A DNA stretch of 64,000 bases from Tieghemostelium lacteum (taxonomy: Eukaryota; Evosea; Eumycetozoa; Dictyosteliales; Raperosteliaceae). Shown here piece by piece: positions 53,103-64,000 of this stretch (its first letter is position 1; each line of letters opens with the position of its first letter). The notes beneath the pieces are model-generated. The model had not been told where the DNA came from. It saw only the letters and a list, made by a program, of their open reading frames with translations, and searched no databases. The DNA lies in the NCBI GenBank assembly GCA_001606155.1, contig LODT01000047.1, forward strand, positions 124,001 through 188,000, in the 5' to 3' direction. Both the position numbers and the translations under genes were made by a program.

Positions 53103-56100
53103 TCAATACTTGTCTTTTCTATGGAATAATGTTAGGTTGTATGGATCTTGGTGTTGGGATGGTTCCATATCTAAAAGATTTACTTTTTTATAAAGTGAGT
53201 GATTTAGGAAAGATACGATTCTGTTTTCACTTGAACTACTATTTGTGTGCACAGTTTCTTGGTATAATGATAGAGTGTGACAACTCAATGCTTTCTTGTG
53301 AATAACAGAAAATATATTATTTACTAAAACTACATTAATCTCATCTGGAAGACCGCTGTTTGTTATTTTCTTTTTTACTGTAATATGTTGAATATTGTTA
53401 TCAGCAGGTAAAATATATGACAAAACTTGATCTACAATCAAAACTTTTGATTCTAGGATTGTATATGTGAATCTCTGAAGATTAGGTGAATTTAGAATGA
53501 GACTTTTTACCAATTCTTTCTCTACTTGATGATGAAGATGATTTTCAATAATCTCCAAACGTGTAAGGTTATTGTGTTGTGTAGATAAAAGATTATGTGG
53601 TATACCAAAATTGGATAATAGGATACTTAGGTGGTGATAGTTAATAGCCCATGGATTTATTTGTTTTCCCTTGACTAGTTTGGATATAACTTTAACATTT
53701 AAAGGTACTAGTTTAGTACCAGATCTTTTTGTTGATAGTATTGTTATATGATCTATGATATCCTCTAGTTGAGAAAGAGGTGGAACAAATTCAAGAAATT
53801 TAATTTTTACAGTTCGGAGTGTTGATTCATTATTTTGAATTAACTTTTCAAAGAAATTCAAAATATTTAATTGGGTATCTAGTTGTGTAGACTGACGTAC
53901 TACCCATTTCAATGTATTTAAATTACCAGTTTTTGCAAGGAACCTATACCATTTACAAGAGGATGCTGAGTTAATGTCACTTACTATCAGGGTCTTTAGA
54001 GACACTAGTTTTTGTACAGGTACAAATATCAATGTATTACTAGCACCAACCCAATTCAGTGACACTACATGTGACTGTATCTGTAATGGGTTCACTGAAT
54101 TTACCAACTGTCTATAATCCAATACTCTATTCATTACCAATTTAAATTCACTTGCATTATCTTGATCTTTGGTATACATTTGACTCATTCTATATCTATT
54201 CTCTAAACACCTAATTCTTGTATTATACACCAAATCCTTAGAAACCTTAAACACATCTTTACAAATTAACGTTAATTCTAATCTAAATTCTATTTTGTAC
54301 AATCTATACAATATCAATTTCCATATATAATGTGGTAATTTAACATTATAATTACTATCATTAGCGGTGATGGATTTTTGTGTAATAAATGAATTATATA
54401 ATGAAATGGAACTTTGGTACCATTGAATGGTATTAAAATGTTGGTTAATGATTACTTCTAGTGATTGTGAACTGATTTTGGGTTGATGTTGGTCGAGTTG
54501 AATGAGATATTGGAGGTGTGATTTCATTAGATGCGGATTATCAGTTTTTAAGAGCATTAGTACAAGTTGTGCAAATGAAAAGTAATGTTCTAGATTGTAA
54601 CTGTAGAGGAGTGATAAGATATCATTGATTGGTGGAGGTGATTGTACATCAAAATTATTTTCAACACAATTGAATAATAAATTTTGAATTAATGTATGAA
54701 TTTCATGACGAAATTCTTTGGAATTTGAAGAAATGTCAGTCTTGTCGAAAGCAATTTGATTAATTGTTTTGGCAAATTTGTTGTAAATGGATTGATTATT
54801 TTGTACATGTTGTTGTTGTAGTGGTTGTATATCACAGAGATATAAAAGGAATTTAATAATCTCAATTATATCACTATTTAGTTGAATAGATAGAATCTGT
54901 TGTGAAAGGGTAAAGAGTGCTGAGAAATCAATTAAATTCAAATATTTCTTTCCTGATAGATAGTTGATTGTGATTCTATAGAATTGGAATACATGTCTAT
55001 AGGATACTACATTAGGAGTGTGTAGTATATGTACGTAGGTAAGATAATGAAAGAGTTCTTTATCGTAGTCTTTAACTATAACATTTTGGTAGAATTCCAG
55101 TGCACTTGAGATGACATTTGCACTACCCCTGGATACACAACCCACAAGTAAATTCAATCCCAAGTTACATAACTTCTCATATCTAACCCCATATTTATTG
55201 TACAATTTAAATAGACCCTGTATAACAACCATTGCATATTCATCAATGTGATTGTAGGTTTTAAACTTGTCAATGTTTGCCAATAGATATTCCATCATTT
55301 CGGTTAATATTCTTTTATGAATTGCATTTGTAAATTTCTTATCACACTCTATCAAAATGTGAAGTTTGTCCATTTCCATACTATTGTGTAAATCAAGTTT
55401 CTGGAACTGGGATTGTAAATACTGTAGATACTCAGTTTCTATTTCCAATGACTTGAATGTTATAACATTTAGAAATATCCCTATGGATTTAGGTACCATC
55501 ACAGTAGTTGTTTTTACAAGTTGAAATATATTAGGGTGTAAATCGAGTGCACTAGGATACACTTGCCACAATAATTGATATAGTTTACCATTAGTGAACC
55601 TACGGAAAATGTGGTTGAGTATCTCCATTGGTGGATTTGAGTCCTCTTTTAAAATCAATGGTAAACAAAACTCTATAAAATGTAGATTTATAGGTAAAGA
55701 GTATTCCCAATTGGTATCAATTTGAGATGATATAACTAACTTTTGAATAATTTTAAGAACTCCGTTTTTTACAAGTACAAATTCTGCTAGATCTTGACGA
55801 CCTCTAAGCAGCGGTAACAGTAAAGGTATTGTAGTATCACCAGAATACTTATTGAATAGTAATACAAGATTAGCACCAACTATCTCCGAAGGATAGTATT
55901 CCAAAAGTTTCAAAATACCAGATACCAAATGTTTATACATAAATGTATTGAAACGACATATATTAACCAACACTGACAGAAACATCCAACAACTGTTATA
56001 AACTGCCTTTAGAGTACTTTCACAAGTCCCCAATTGGTGTGCTATAGGAAGAAGACGTGAAAACAGTAGATTCACACCATGACCTACAATCATCTCCTTA

Positions 56101-56603
56101 CTAAGTGGTATATCTAATGGCATTGCAAGTTGAAATATTGCAATCAAATTATCAATACCCAATGCCACCAATTCCTTATCACTCATAGACGAATACAGAC
56201 TAATCATTGGTTCTACAAATAAACTTTTCATATTGGATTCAAAATTCAATAAATTCTTTAGTTTTACTATAGTAGCTGGTTGAACATGTATCAGTGATTC
56301 CTGATTCTTTGGTGAATTAAAGAAATAGTTCTTTGCCAGTGTACTCATAGAAAATGTCAATGATTCTCTATTCACACTATCCGAATAGTGTTCTGTGAAA
56401 AAACTAACTAATCTAGAATATAAAAGACCAAATTCAGTTGGGTTGCTGAACCTGTATCTTAAAGTTGAAAACTCTTTTTCATCATTTGACTTTACTAAAT
56501 CACATAACTCTTCATCTTTACAATTTAAAATTTAATATTAATATTCCATCTTATTTTTTAATTTTTTAGTGTAGTCATCTTTACAATTTAAAAATTCATT
56601 CAT
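53103..56603 (-). CDS. ARM-like, F-box and leucine-rich protein (2 exons)
   Basis: Exon 1 (56603-56585) encodes MNEFLN plus one base. The 69-bp intron 56516-56584 has a GTAAAG donor and a GTAAAG-ending acceptor, and the main exon runs 56515-53103, giving 1,143 residues. This start is preferred because the main frame is open with coding character (DLVKSNDEKEFSTLRYRFSN) back to the acceptor but has no ATG there. The first ~700 residues are helical, of armadillo/HEAT type. An F-box-like stretch lies near residues 745-790 (LPHYIWKLILYRLYKIEFRL...LICKDVFKV). The C-terminal ~330 residues are leucine-rich (VQKLVSLKTLIVSDI, NNLTRLEIIENHLH). It is related in its second half to the other F-box/LRR genes here. 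A ubiquitin-ligase adaptor role is inferred. Confidence 0.7.
56512..56593. repeat. Short direct repeat spanning both ends of an intron
   Basis: TCATCTTTACAATTTAAAA occurs at 56512-56530 and again at 56575-56593, 63 bp apart in the same orientation. On the coding (minus) strand it supplies GTAAAG at both the donor and the acceptor of the small intron of the 53103-56603 gene. Confidence 0.8.
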
Positions 56604-56685
56604 CACTGAACAAAAGGAATGTTGAAATAGATGAGAACTAAATTAAAAAATAAAAATCTCCCTATACTTAAAAAATTTTTATATA

Positions 56686-58353
56686 ATGATAACAATGATG
56701 TATCCACTACCAAATATTATAACAAAAAAGATATTAAACTATTTGGTCAATTTTAACAGGTGGGATGGGATTGATAGTTTTTTACAGAAATTTACACTGA
56801 TTTGTAAAGAGTGGAATAAGATTATAGCATCACTAGAAATTTATAATAATCTATATTTTGATTATGAATATTTAGATGTACTTAATCTACTCAATCGTTA
56901 TAATATTAAATGTAGTCTTTTAACACACTCTGATCCTACACTAATAGGAGACAAGGAGAAATATGTATCTATAAGAGTAACTAAAGAAACCTATGTTTCA
57001 GATGGTAACAAACTAAATGAGTTTGTTAAGGAGTTTGTAAACTTAAAGGACTTGTACATGTATTGTAAGTTTTTGTCGACTACTCCTCCTATCCCAGACG
57101 AAAGCAGTTACCTAATGTCCATTGACTTTGAATCATGGTACAAGAACAGAAATATCAGTATCAGTGTCACATTTGATATCAGAAGTGGTTCATTGACCAT
57201 TCCAACGAATGAGTTTGTTCATTTGAATAAATATTGGTCAAAATTGAATATCATACATGGTACATTCTCAATAGATATGGTATCAAATACATTGTCCCAA
57301 CCCACTCCTCTTAGAGCACTTGTATTGACCAATGTGGAAATTAGTCTTAAATCAATGATTTTCCTATTACAGAACTCACCACAACTGGCCATCATCAAAT
57401 TCCAAAACATCAATGCAAAATCCAATGATTCATTTCATAATGATATATTAAACTATTTAGTAGACACAGATCTACCCAGTTTGGTTTCACTATCAATTAA
57501 AAGTTGGCAGAGGGAAGTTGATTTCCAAAATATGGTGAACTTCTACAATAGAACTAAAATAAGAATACTAAATATTCAATTTAAATCTTTTTTTTTAAAA
57601 GACGGTTTAAACCAAAATATTGGAGAATATGAAATATCTAATCCGCACATTCAATCCAATTATTTTGAAGCTATAATAGTTACAAGTAAAGGCAAAAACC
57701 AACCTTTTAATTTCCTATCAATTTGGAAAGATAAATCCAATTTAAAAGTCATTACTGTTGATAATATATATGGTAAAGTTGATGATATAAAATCTTTTAC
57801 CAATCTATCTAAACTTACCTATAGTTCAGATTACCATGATTTTCTAGAGGAAATTCTTGGACTTTCTCTCCCTAAATTCCGTAATCTAAATATTGAAAAC
57901 ACCCATTACCCAAATCTAACATTAAATTTAATAGAACCAATACACAATAACAAGATTCTTACGACACTCAATGTTATGGATATTTCTCAAAATGATTTAG
58001 AAAAACTATTGGCATTTAGTAAATCATTAGTTGAGATATCAGTTAATACTGTACATTTAAATAGTGATTCATCAATTACACTACTGATCCAACACATTAA
58101 AGATAATAGAATTCTACAAAAACTCTTTATAAAACACTCATACCCCATATCTATAGATAATATTTTACATTATGTTGATATATACAGAAATGGACACCAA
58201 ATAACACACCTAACTCTCCCAGAGTCACCTTCTCACTGCTCTTTAGAGGAACTTGAAAATATGATAACTAAAAATCCAAACATATTTTATTTGGGTACTG
58301 AAAACAAACAAATTCAAAAACTATTAAAAAAATACTTTATACAATGGGAATAA
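56686..58353 (+). CDS. F-box/leucine-rich dictyostelid protein
   Basis: A 555-residue single-exon protein. The N-terminus is a recognisable F-box: LPNIITKKILNYLVNFNRWD then LICKEWNKIIASLEIY, the best F-box of all related genes in this window. Leucine-rich segments follow, spaced 25-60 residues apart (LVSLSIKSW, IRILNIQFKS, FRNLNIENTHYPNLTL, LTTLNVMDIS, ITHLTLPES). F-box proteins link substrates to SCF ubiquitin ligases; the substrate is unknown. It is divergent from the 53103-56603 gene, and the 82-bp gap between them must serve both. Confidence 0.78.
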   Translation: MITMMYPLPNIITKKILNYLVNFNRWDGIDSFLQKFTLICKEWNKIIASLEIYNNLYFDYEYLDVLNLLNRYNIKCSLLTHSDPTLIGDKEKYVSIRVTKETYVSDGNKLNEFVKEFVNLKDLYMYCKFLSTTPPIPDESSYLMSIDFESWYKNRNISISVTFDIRSGSLTIPTNEFVHLNKYWSKLNIIHGTFSIDMVSNTLSQPTPLRALVLTNVEISLKSMIFLLQNSPQLAIIKFQNINAKSNDSFHNDILNYLVDTDLPSLVSLSIKSWQREVDFQNMVNFYNRTKIRILNIQFKSFFLKDGLNQNIGEYEISNPHIQSNYFEAIIVTSKGKNQPFNFLSIWKDKSNLKVITVDNIYGKVDDIKSFTNLSKLTYSSDYHDFLEEILGLSLPKFRNLNIENTHYPNLTLNLIEPIHNNKILTTLNVMDISQNDLEKLLAFSKSLVEISVNTVHLNSDSSITLLIQHIKDNRILQKLFIKHSYPISIDNILHYVDIYRNGHQITHLTLPESPSHCSLEELENMITKNPNIFYLGTENKQIQKLLKKYFIQWE

Positions 58354-58536
58354 ATGTAAATCTTAGAATTTCTAAATTTGTATTTGAAACTATAAATTTT
58401 TGATCGAATTATTTCATTGTAAGGCACGATGGGTTACAGATGTCAATAACAAACTTGGTTATAAAAATTAAAAAAAAAAAATTAATTTAGTATATACACC
58501 CCAAACCCACACTTATAAAGTAATAGTAATAATACA

Positions 58537-59003
58537 ATGATTGAAGAAAGTAATGTTATAACTGATAATAAATTTCAAGAAATTAAATCAATGAGTAGTA
58601 GAATTATACTATTTTATCAAGATGAAATAGTTTATAATCAAACTAATTTAAAAAAAGAAGAGTTACAAGCCATGAGTAAAATGTTTGATAATGATACTTC
58701 AACTACTCTTTCTAGTGGTATTACAATTGATGATCAACAATTTATAGTACAAAGACAGTTTACTGATATGATTACAGCACGTAGAGGTGATGAATCTTCT
58801 GGTGAAGGTTTAGCAATTATAAAGGTAAATATCTATTCAATAAGTACTTAAGTATACAAATATCAATGTATTTCTAATCTGATTGTAACCTATAGGTTCC
58901 AACAAAGAACAATAAAACTATATATATGATATGTACATTTAAAATGCCAATACTTTCAGCTAGAATTATACCAATAATGAAAGAATATTGTCAAGGATAT
59001 TGA
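58537..59003 (+). CDS. Divergent profilin-like protein (2 exons)
   Basis: Exons 58537-58824 and 58896-59003. The 71-bp intron 58825-58895 (AAG|GTAAAT...TATAG|GTT) is in phase 0, and the protein has 131 residues, the normal profilin size. The fold pattern fits. SRIILFYQDEIVY is the second strand region, and GITIDDQQFIVQRQFTDMIT matches the profilin 'G-x-x-Y/F-x-V' strand. SGEGLAIIKVPTKNNKTIYM matches the 'G-x-x-I-x-K-T' hairpin that contacts actin. RIIPIMKEYCQGY matches the last helix. The N-terminal tryptophan-containing helix of ordinary profilins (WQAYVD) is missing, so poly-proline binding is probably weakened. A C-rich motif (ACACCCCAAACCCACAC, 58496-58512) sits 25 bp before the ATG. Confidence 0.68.
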
Positions 59004-59163
59004 TAAAAATAAAATATATAGTTATACTCTGTAAATATCTTATAAAAATAAATATGAATAGATCATGGTTCTTTCTGAAAGAGAAGAACAAAATGAAATG
59101 GGATTTTTTTTTTTAATAATTTTTATTTTTTTGTGAAGTGACTTGACTCATTTATCTCATGAA

Positions 59164-62100
59164 ATGAGTGAAAATAATAATAATTCCTCATGGAAACAAG
59201 TAAAAGCTACAGGTTCAACATCACCTTCAAAAAGTTCAAATACCAATAACAATAATAATAATAACAAAAGAGCACCTAGTGCCACTAATAATGGGTGGAA
59301 AAGTGGACATCATCAAACTAGTGATCCTGAGATTATATCTATACTCTCTGCACCACCGCCTATAACAAAAAGAGTTTATGATCCAACTATATCTCAACAA
59401 CCTCAAAATGATTTATCTTCTGGTAAAAATGATGCTTTTGTAAAAAGTTAGTAAATAGAGATATATGTTTTATCTTATAGTATAATTTGATATTAATGTG
59501 TTATATAAAGAGAAACATATTGAAAATTATTTGGATGATAATTTTGATAGAATGCAGATTGAAAATATACCATCACATGATGCATTGGAATTAGAGAATG
59601 ATTTGTTAGGTGATGATATATTGGATGATTCAAACGTAGATAATGATATGGATGAGGTTGTTGATAAGGAATTGTTGAATAAGATATTAAATGAAAGAGA
59701 TGATGATGATTTGGTTGATGATAGTGTAAATGTTGAAGATATTCTAAAGGAGATTTCAGATGATGATGAAGATGATCAAGATTTAATACAACAGGTACTA
59801 CTATCACCAATGATGGCAGTAGAAGAAAGAGAGAAACAGATGGTACAACAGACCGAATGTAATCTCCCAATGCTATGGAGATCAAAGAACTCTAGAAAAA
59901 CTTCAAATGGTATTGTTGTAGAACCGCAATCCTATCAAAAGATATCAGAACAGTTAGTTAGCGATGAGATTAGGAAGGTTGTTGGATACCCTACATGTTT
60001 TTCAGTTGCAAAGTATATAGCAATTGGTACTAGTCATGGGTATCTAATGATATTCAACTACAATCAGGAGCTACTGTCTATTATGGGAGGCAGTATTGTA
60101 GCTGATTGTGGACCTGTGACTGCAACTGACTTCCCCTGTTGCAAAGTCAATGAAGACTGGTTGATAAGTGGTCACCAGTCAGGTCACTGTCTTCTCTGGG
60201 ATATACCCAGTGGAAAGCCTATTAAGGTTATTGACAAGATACACAAGGCCCCCATCAGCCACCTAAAGTTTTTTGCAGATGGTCAGAGATATATAAGTTC
60301 AGATCAAACTGGTATAACATTTGTAGTTTCTATAGTAAAAGGGTTCATGTCCATAGGTATAGATCAACAATTGCTGCTCAATGGCAACCTTGGACCTATT
60401 TTAAGCATACAACCCTTACTACCTGGAAACTATCACCATCCAACGGATAAATCGAATATAGTAGCTTTGGCAACTACTCGAAAGGTTTTGATTATATCTG
60501 CAACCTTAGAAGGTGTATATATACTAAACAACAAAATTGTCAAACCCAAGTATATTCAAAGTCAATCTGTGCTGCCTTATCTGTCATGGAGACGAGTTAC
60601 ATTTCAAAAGTCTATAGGACACACTAAACCTCTTGAGCCTATTCTGGCAATAGGTTGGGGTACCAATATTCAACTCCTTCAAATTGTCTGTCAACCTAAT
60701 GACACTAAACTAGTGTCTCCTGAGTTTATAGTAGTCGCTGAATATCAAACTGATTTTGATGTTTGTGGACTTGAGTGGCTTGAATCACAGATTATACTTT
60801 TCCTAAACAGTCGTGATGAATTGAGAGTCTTTGACCCATTTGCATTGGAAGAAGTCGAATCTATTAACATCAAATCCATGGGTTTAGTTCACCAAAGTTC
60901 CAAAAAGAAGGATACTCTAATATACTCATTTCACAACTCCATCAGAACCAACAAGAATCGTATCTATTTCCTCGGTATGAAAGGTGTCTTTTCAGCACAC
61001 ATCCTAACATGGTTAGAAAGACTCTCTATACTCATTAGTAACCGTCAGTACTTTGAATCCCTATGTCTGGCATTAGACTTCTACGAAGGTAAAGCCAAAG
61101 CCACCACAGGACTCAACATTAACACCATTGAACTCAAACTAATAACCGGTGAAAAAATTGTTGAAATTCTCTCACAATTTTGTTTTATAATATTCAATCA
61201 AAATAATCTCATAAACCAACAAAACAATAATAATAATAACAATCAGTCACTATCAACTATATCTATTCAGTCATCACTGATTCCAAAATCCATGTTAACC
61301 AGTATGGATGGACAGATTGAACACTATAATCAGTTCCAACAACTAGCATTGATTGCAATTGAATTTTGTATAACCATTAAGAGAACTGATCTATTGTTTG
61401 GTGAGATTTTCAACTACTATTTAGAGTCTGGTATCACTAGTGTATTTTTGGAATTTCTTGAACCTTACATTCTAAAGGATCGTCTAACTCATCTGAATCC
61501 AGAGGTCATGCAATACATGATGTCACATTACCAAGAAAAAGGTATTTTAATTAGAGCTGAACAATGTGTTTTACATCTTGACATTCCCTCTATTGATTTC
61601 CATCAAACTGTCTTACTATGTCGTAAACACGGTCTGTTTTCAGCACTCATATATCTGTACAATAAGGGTTTAAATGACTATATAACTCCAATGGAAGATA
61701 TGATGGAAGTCTTTAGTAATAACAAAAACAATGGAATATCAGAGGAATCTAAACAAGTTGCCTATAGATTACTATTGTATTTACAATATTGTCTTAGTGG
61801 TAAATCATTCCCAAGTGGTCAGATTCCTCAACAAAGGGTACCATCATTGAAAGCTGAGGTCTATGAATACTTGTATCTTCGTAATATTCATCCAGAGGAT
61901 CCAACACCATATCCTAGACTATATAATCTATTGAAATTGGATACTAGCGAACTTCTAAAGATACTGTCACCTGGTTTCTATGATCAGAATTTCTGGACTG
62001 CCGATTCACAAAAACTCCTACTCACCGTCCCCAATCTACCACTAAACTATCCAATCAATAGAAGTACTCAAAACTTGAATAATTTTAATATGATCTCTGT

Positions 62101-64000
62101 ACTATTGTTGATTATGATTGACAAGTCTCAACAAGCACTGGATTTAAAGGATAATCCTAAATGGGCATTTGATTTCCAACATCAAGGTCAACTACTATGT
62201 ACTCTAGGTAAATGTTTTGCAGATGGTTTGATTAATTTAGATCACAGTTTGTTGAGTAGAATTATTGGAATGTTGTCAATACCTCCAGTTACCAATACTC
62301 CACTGTTTACAAGTCAAGATAGACAAAGAGTGCTACTAGACATTATGCAAAAGAAGTCAACATCTGTAGCTCAAATTGATTTTGATAAATTAATTCTACA
62401 ATTTGAAGCCAATGAATTCTTCCAAGTTTGTAATTATCTCTACACACTAAAGAGAAATTTCAACAAGATGATATTATGTCAAATCAAAGATCCCGAATTG
62501 AAAATTCATTCATTTGACTATATTCGTCAGCTTTTACAAGATTCCACTCTTACTGATGACCAAAAAGTTTTAATTAGAAACACCTCCATCAGTAGTCTTG
62601 CCCAACTAATTCTCATTGATAGTACAAAGACTGCTCAATTGATTATGGACTGTTTCAGTAACGATCATGAAAAGATTCTTCGTGAACTATCATCTTTCCC
62701 AAAGCTACAATATACCTATTTACAAGGTCTAATCGGTACCAATAATAAGAATAATAGTAATAGTAGTAGTAATAATAATAATAGCCCAACAACAGCACAT
62801 AAAGTAATTCATATAGGACCTGAAACACATGAACTTTATATAAGATTAATGTGTCAATTTCAACCAGAACTTGTTTATAGGTATTTGGTATCTCATGATG
62901 ACTATCCTTTAGACTCATGTTTAAAGATTTGTCAACAATATAATAACTTTGAAGGTGCTACATTCTTATTGGAAAGAACTGGTGATGTATTCAAAGCTTT
63001 GGATATGTTTTTAAATATCCTCAGAAAGAAGATAGACGATCTCATCAAACATATTTCAACAGTGTTTGCTAATGTCAAACAACTTAAATCACAAAACATC
63101 ACTCAAATCTCACCACAAGAAAAAGAGGTTCGTGAAGACCTAAATTCAGCAATTGCACTCTGTCAAAGAAATTCACCAAGACTACAAGATCAAGAGAATG
63201 AATCACTTTGGTTTAAACTATTTGATAGTATTGTTATATTTATTAAAAAGATTAAAACAACTAGTCCGACATTAGTATCTGCCAACAATAACAATAACAA
63301 TAACAATAATAATAATAATAATAATAGTAAATCAGCAGTTTATACAAAGACTATATCATTCTTGACTAAATTGTCGCATATGATACTTAATAGTATGATG
63401 GGATATGTTGCATTACCAGTCATTTTATCAAAGATTGTAAATGAATATGGTATGAATGAATATGGTGATTTTAAATCTATTATCAGTGATATGTTGGATA
63501 CATGTTCATTTGAAACTAGTATTCTAGAGGCTGCCAATCAGTTAATCCAAATTGATATGTATAATGCAACTACTACCTTTGTAAATAGACTGAATAGAGC
63601 TTATCTACCTGTAAGTTCAAAATGCTGTTCATGTAATAGAGCTCTTTATGAATTCAGTCATATTCAACCATCACAATTATCTGCACAATCTAGTAGTAGT
63701 GGTGCAGATAGTGTACTGATATTCCAATGTGATCATGCCTATCATATGGAGTGTCTAGGAAAACATACTGTATGTCCAATATGTTCCAAAGAAGCCACTT
63801 CAAGTAAAGACAAAAAGAAAGATAAATCTGAAAAGAGTCAAGATGCCATCACCAATCCCAATTTAGATGCTAAAAAAGTTTTATTGGAAAAGGAACGTGA
63901 TAAAAGAGATACTCTTAAATATCTAGAGAGATTGAATAATTACTCTAAATTCAACAAGAGACAACCACGTTATAAACTAGATTCTTTTGAAAATCAAAAT
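59164..64000 (+). CDS. vps8: VPS8, CORVET tethering complex subunit (2 exons, 3' end outside)
   Basis: Exon 1 is 59164-59446 (ATG at MSENNNNSSW). The 64-bp intron 59447-59510 (GTTAGT...AAAG) joins AAA A|AG. Exon 2 is open from 59511 to the window edge, so about 1,590 residues are visible. An acidic stretch (DDEDDQDLIQQVL) precedes a WD40-like N-terminal part with HKAPISHLKF near 60.25 kb, typical of VPS8. A long alpha-solenoid with clathrin-repeat-like helices follows. A RING-H2 domain lies at about 63.62-63.80 kb (CCSCNRAL, CDHAYHMECL, CPICSKEA). VPS8 is the CORVET-specific subunit that binds Rab5 on early endosomes. Poly-Asn inserts lie near 62.75 and 63.30 kb. Confidence 0.94.
63284..63326. 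repeat. AAT/AAC repeat coding for poly-Asn in VPS8
   Basis: A tract of about fourteen AAC/AAT codons sits in a loop between helices of the VPS8 solenoid, upstream of the RING domain. Confidence 0.85.

Noticed and set aside
59493-59885. Minus-strand His/Pro/Leu-rich frame opposite VPS8
   Set aside because: It is the antisense of the Asp/Glu-rich start of VPS8 exon 2.
1-64000. tRNA and rRNA genes
   Set aside because: Reading by eye for the T-loop box (GGTTCGAAT-like) and for rRNA-like GC-rich structure found no convincing case; a covariance-model scan would be needed to exclude them.

Overview
This is nuclear DNA of a social amoeba (Dictyostelia). The evidence is the AT-rich, compact layout, short GT-AG introns of about 55-125 bp, poly-Asn/Gln/Thr tracts inside otherwise ordinary eukaryotic genes, long A/T runs between genes, and several large F-box/leucine-rich proteins of the dictyostelid type. 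I cannot fix the species from the sequence. No tRNA, rRNA, CRISPR or plasmid-like feature was seen.

Layout. 1-9.1 kb: the 3' end of an LRR-type gene, a YeeE/YedE-type membrane transporter, a two-exon secreted protein with a cytidine-deaminase-like zinc signature, an F-box/LRR-type gene, a mitochondrial glutamate-type carrier and a DDHD lipase. 9.6-14 kb: another F-box/LRR gene and a decayed piggyBac DNA transposon (11173-13944, TTAA target duplication) inserted in what was a 180-bp divergent promoter. 14-21 kb: RPB3, a class I glutamine amidotransferase, a helical protein, an amino-acid transporter and a small nuclear-type protein. 21-27 kb: a stand-alone RNase III-domain gene, a gene-poor 1.7-kb stretch with coding remnants, and a long coiled-coil protein. 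27-35 kb: a short CtIP/Sae2 protein, mitochondrial methionyl-tRNA formyltransferase, a small membrane protein, a protein with two ubiquitin-like folds and a coiled coil, and a mitochondrial-type P-loop ATPase with a homopolymer frame break. 35-44 kb: a disordered protein, an EF-hand-like protein with an unresolved 5' exon, a small heat-shock protein with a repeated tail, and RPAP1. 44-64 kb: a large TPR protein, TAF1, an ARM/F-box/LRR protein, another F-box/LRR protein, a divergent profilin and VPS8, which runs off the right edge.

How the genes relate. This is ordinary eukaryotic gene order without operons. RPB3, RPAP1 and TAF1 all serve RNA polymerase II assembly or initiation, but lie tens of kilobases apart and are probably not co-regulated by position. 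Many pairs are divergent over short shared promoters (27897/28115, 30088/30510, 43939/44131, 56603/56686) or convergent with very small gaps (29442/29455). Exon joins were assigned by hand from reading frame, GT-AG borders and family alignment. Several genes (deaminase-like, carrier, DDHD lipase, amidotransferase, RNase III, RPAP1, TAF1, profilin, VPS8) only become complete after splicing.

The most interesting items are the secreted deaminase-like protein, the intron in the 53-56 kb gene whose two borders lie in copies of one short tandem repeat, the small heat-shock protein with its repeated tail, and the piggyBac copy inside a divergent promoter.
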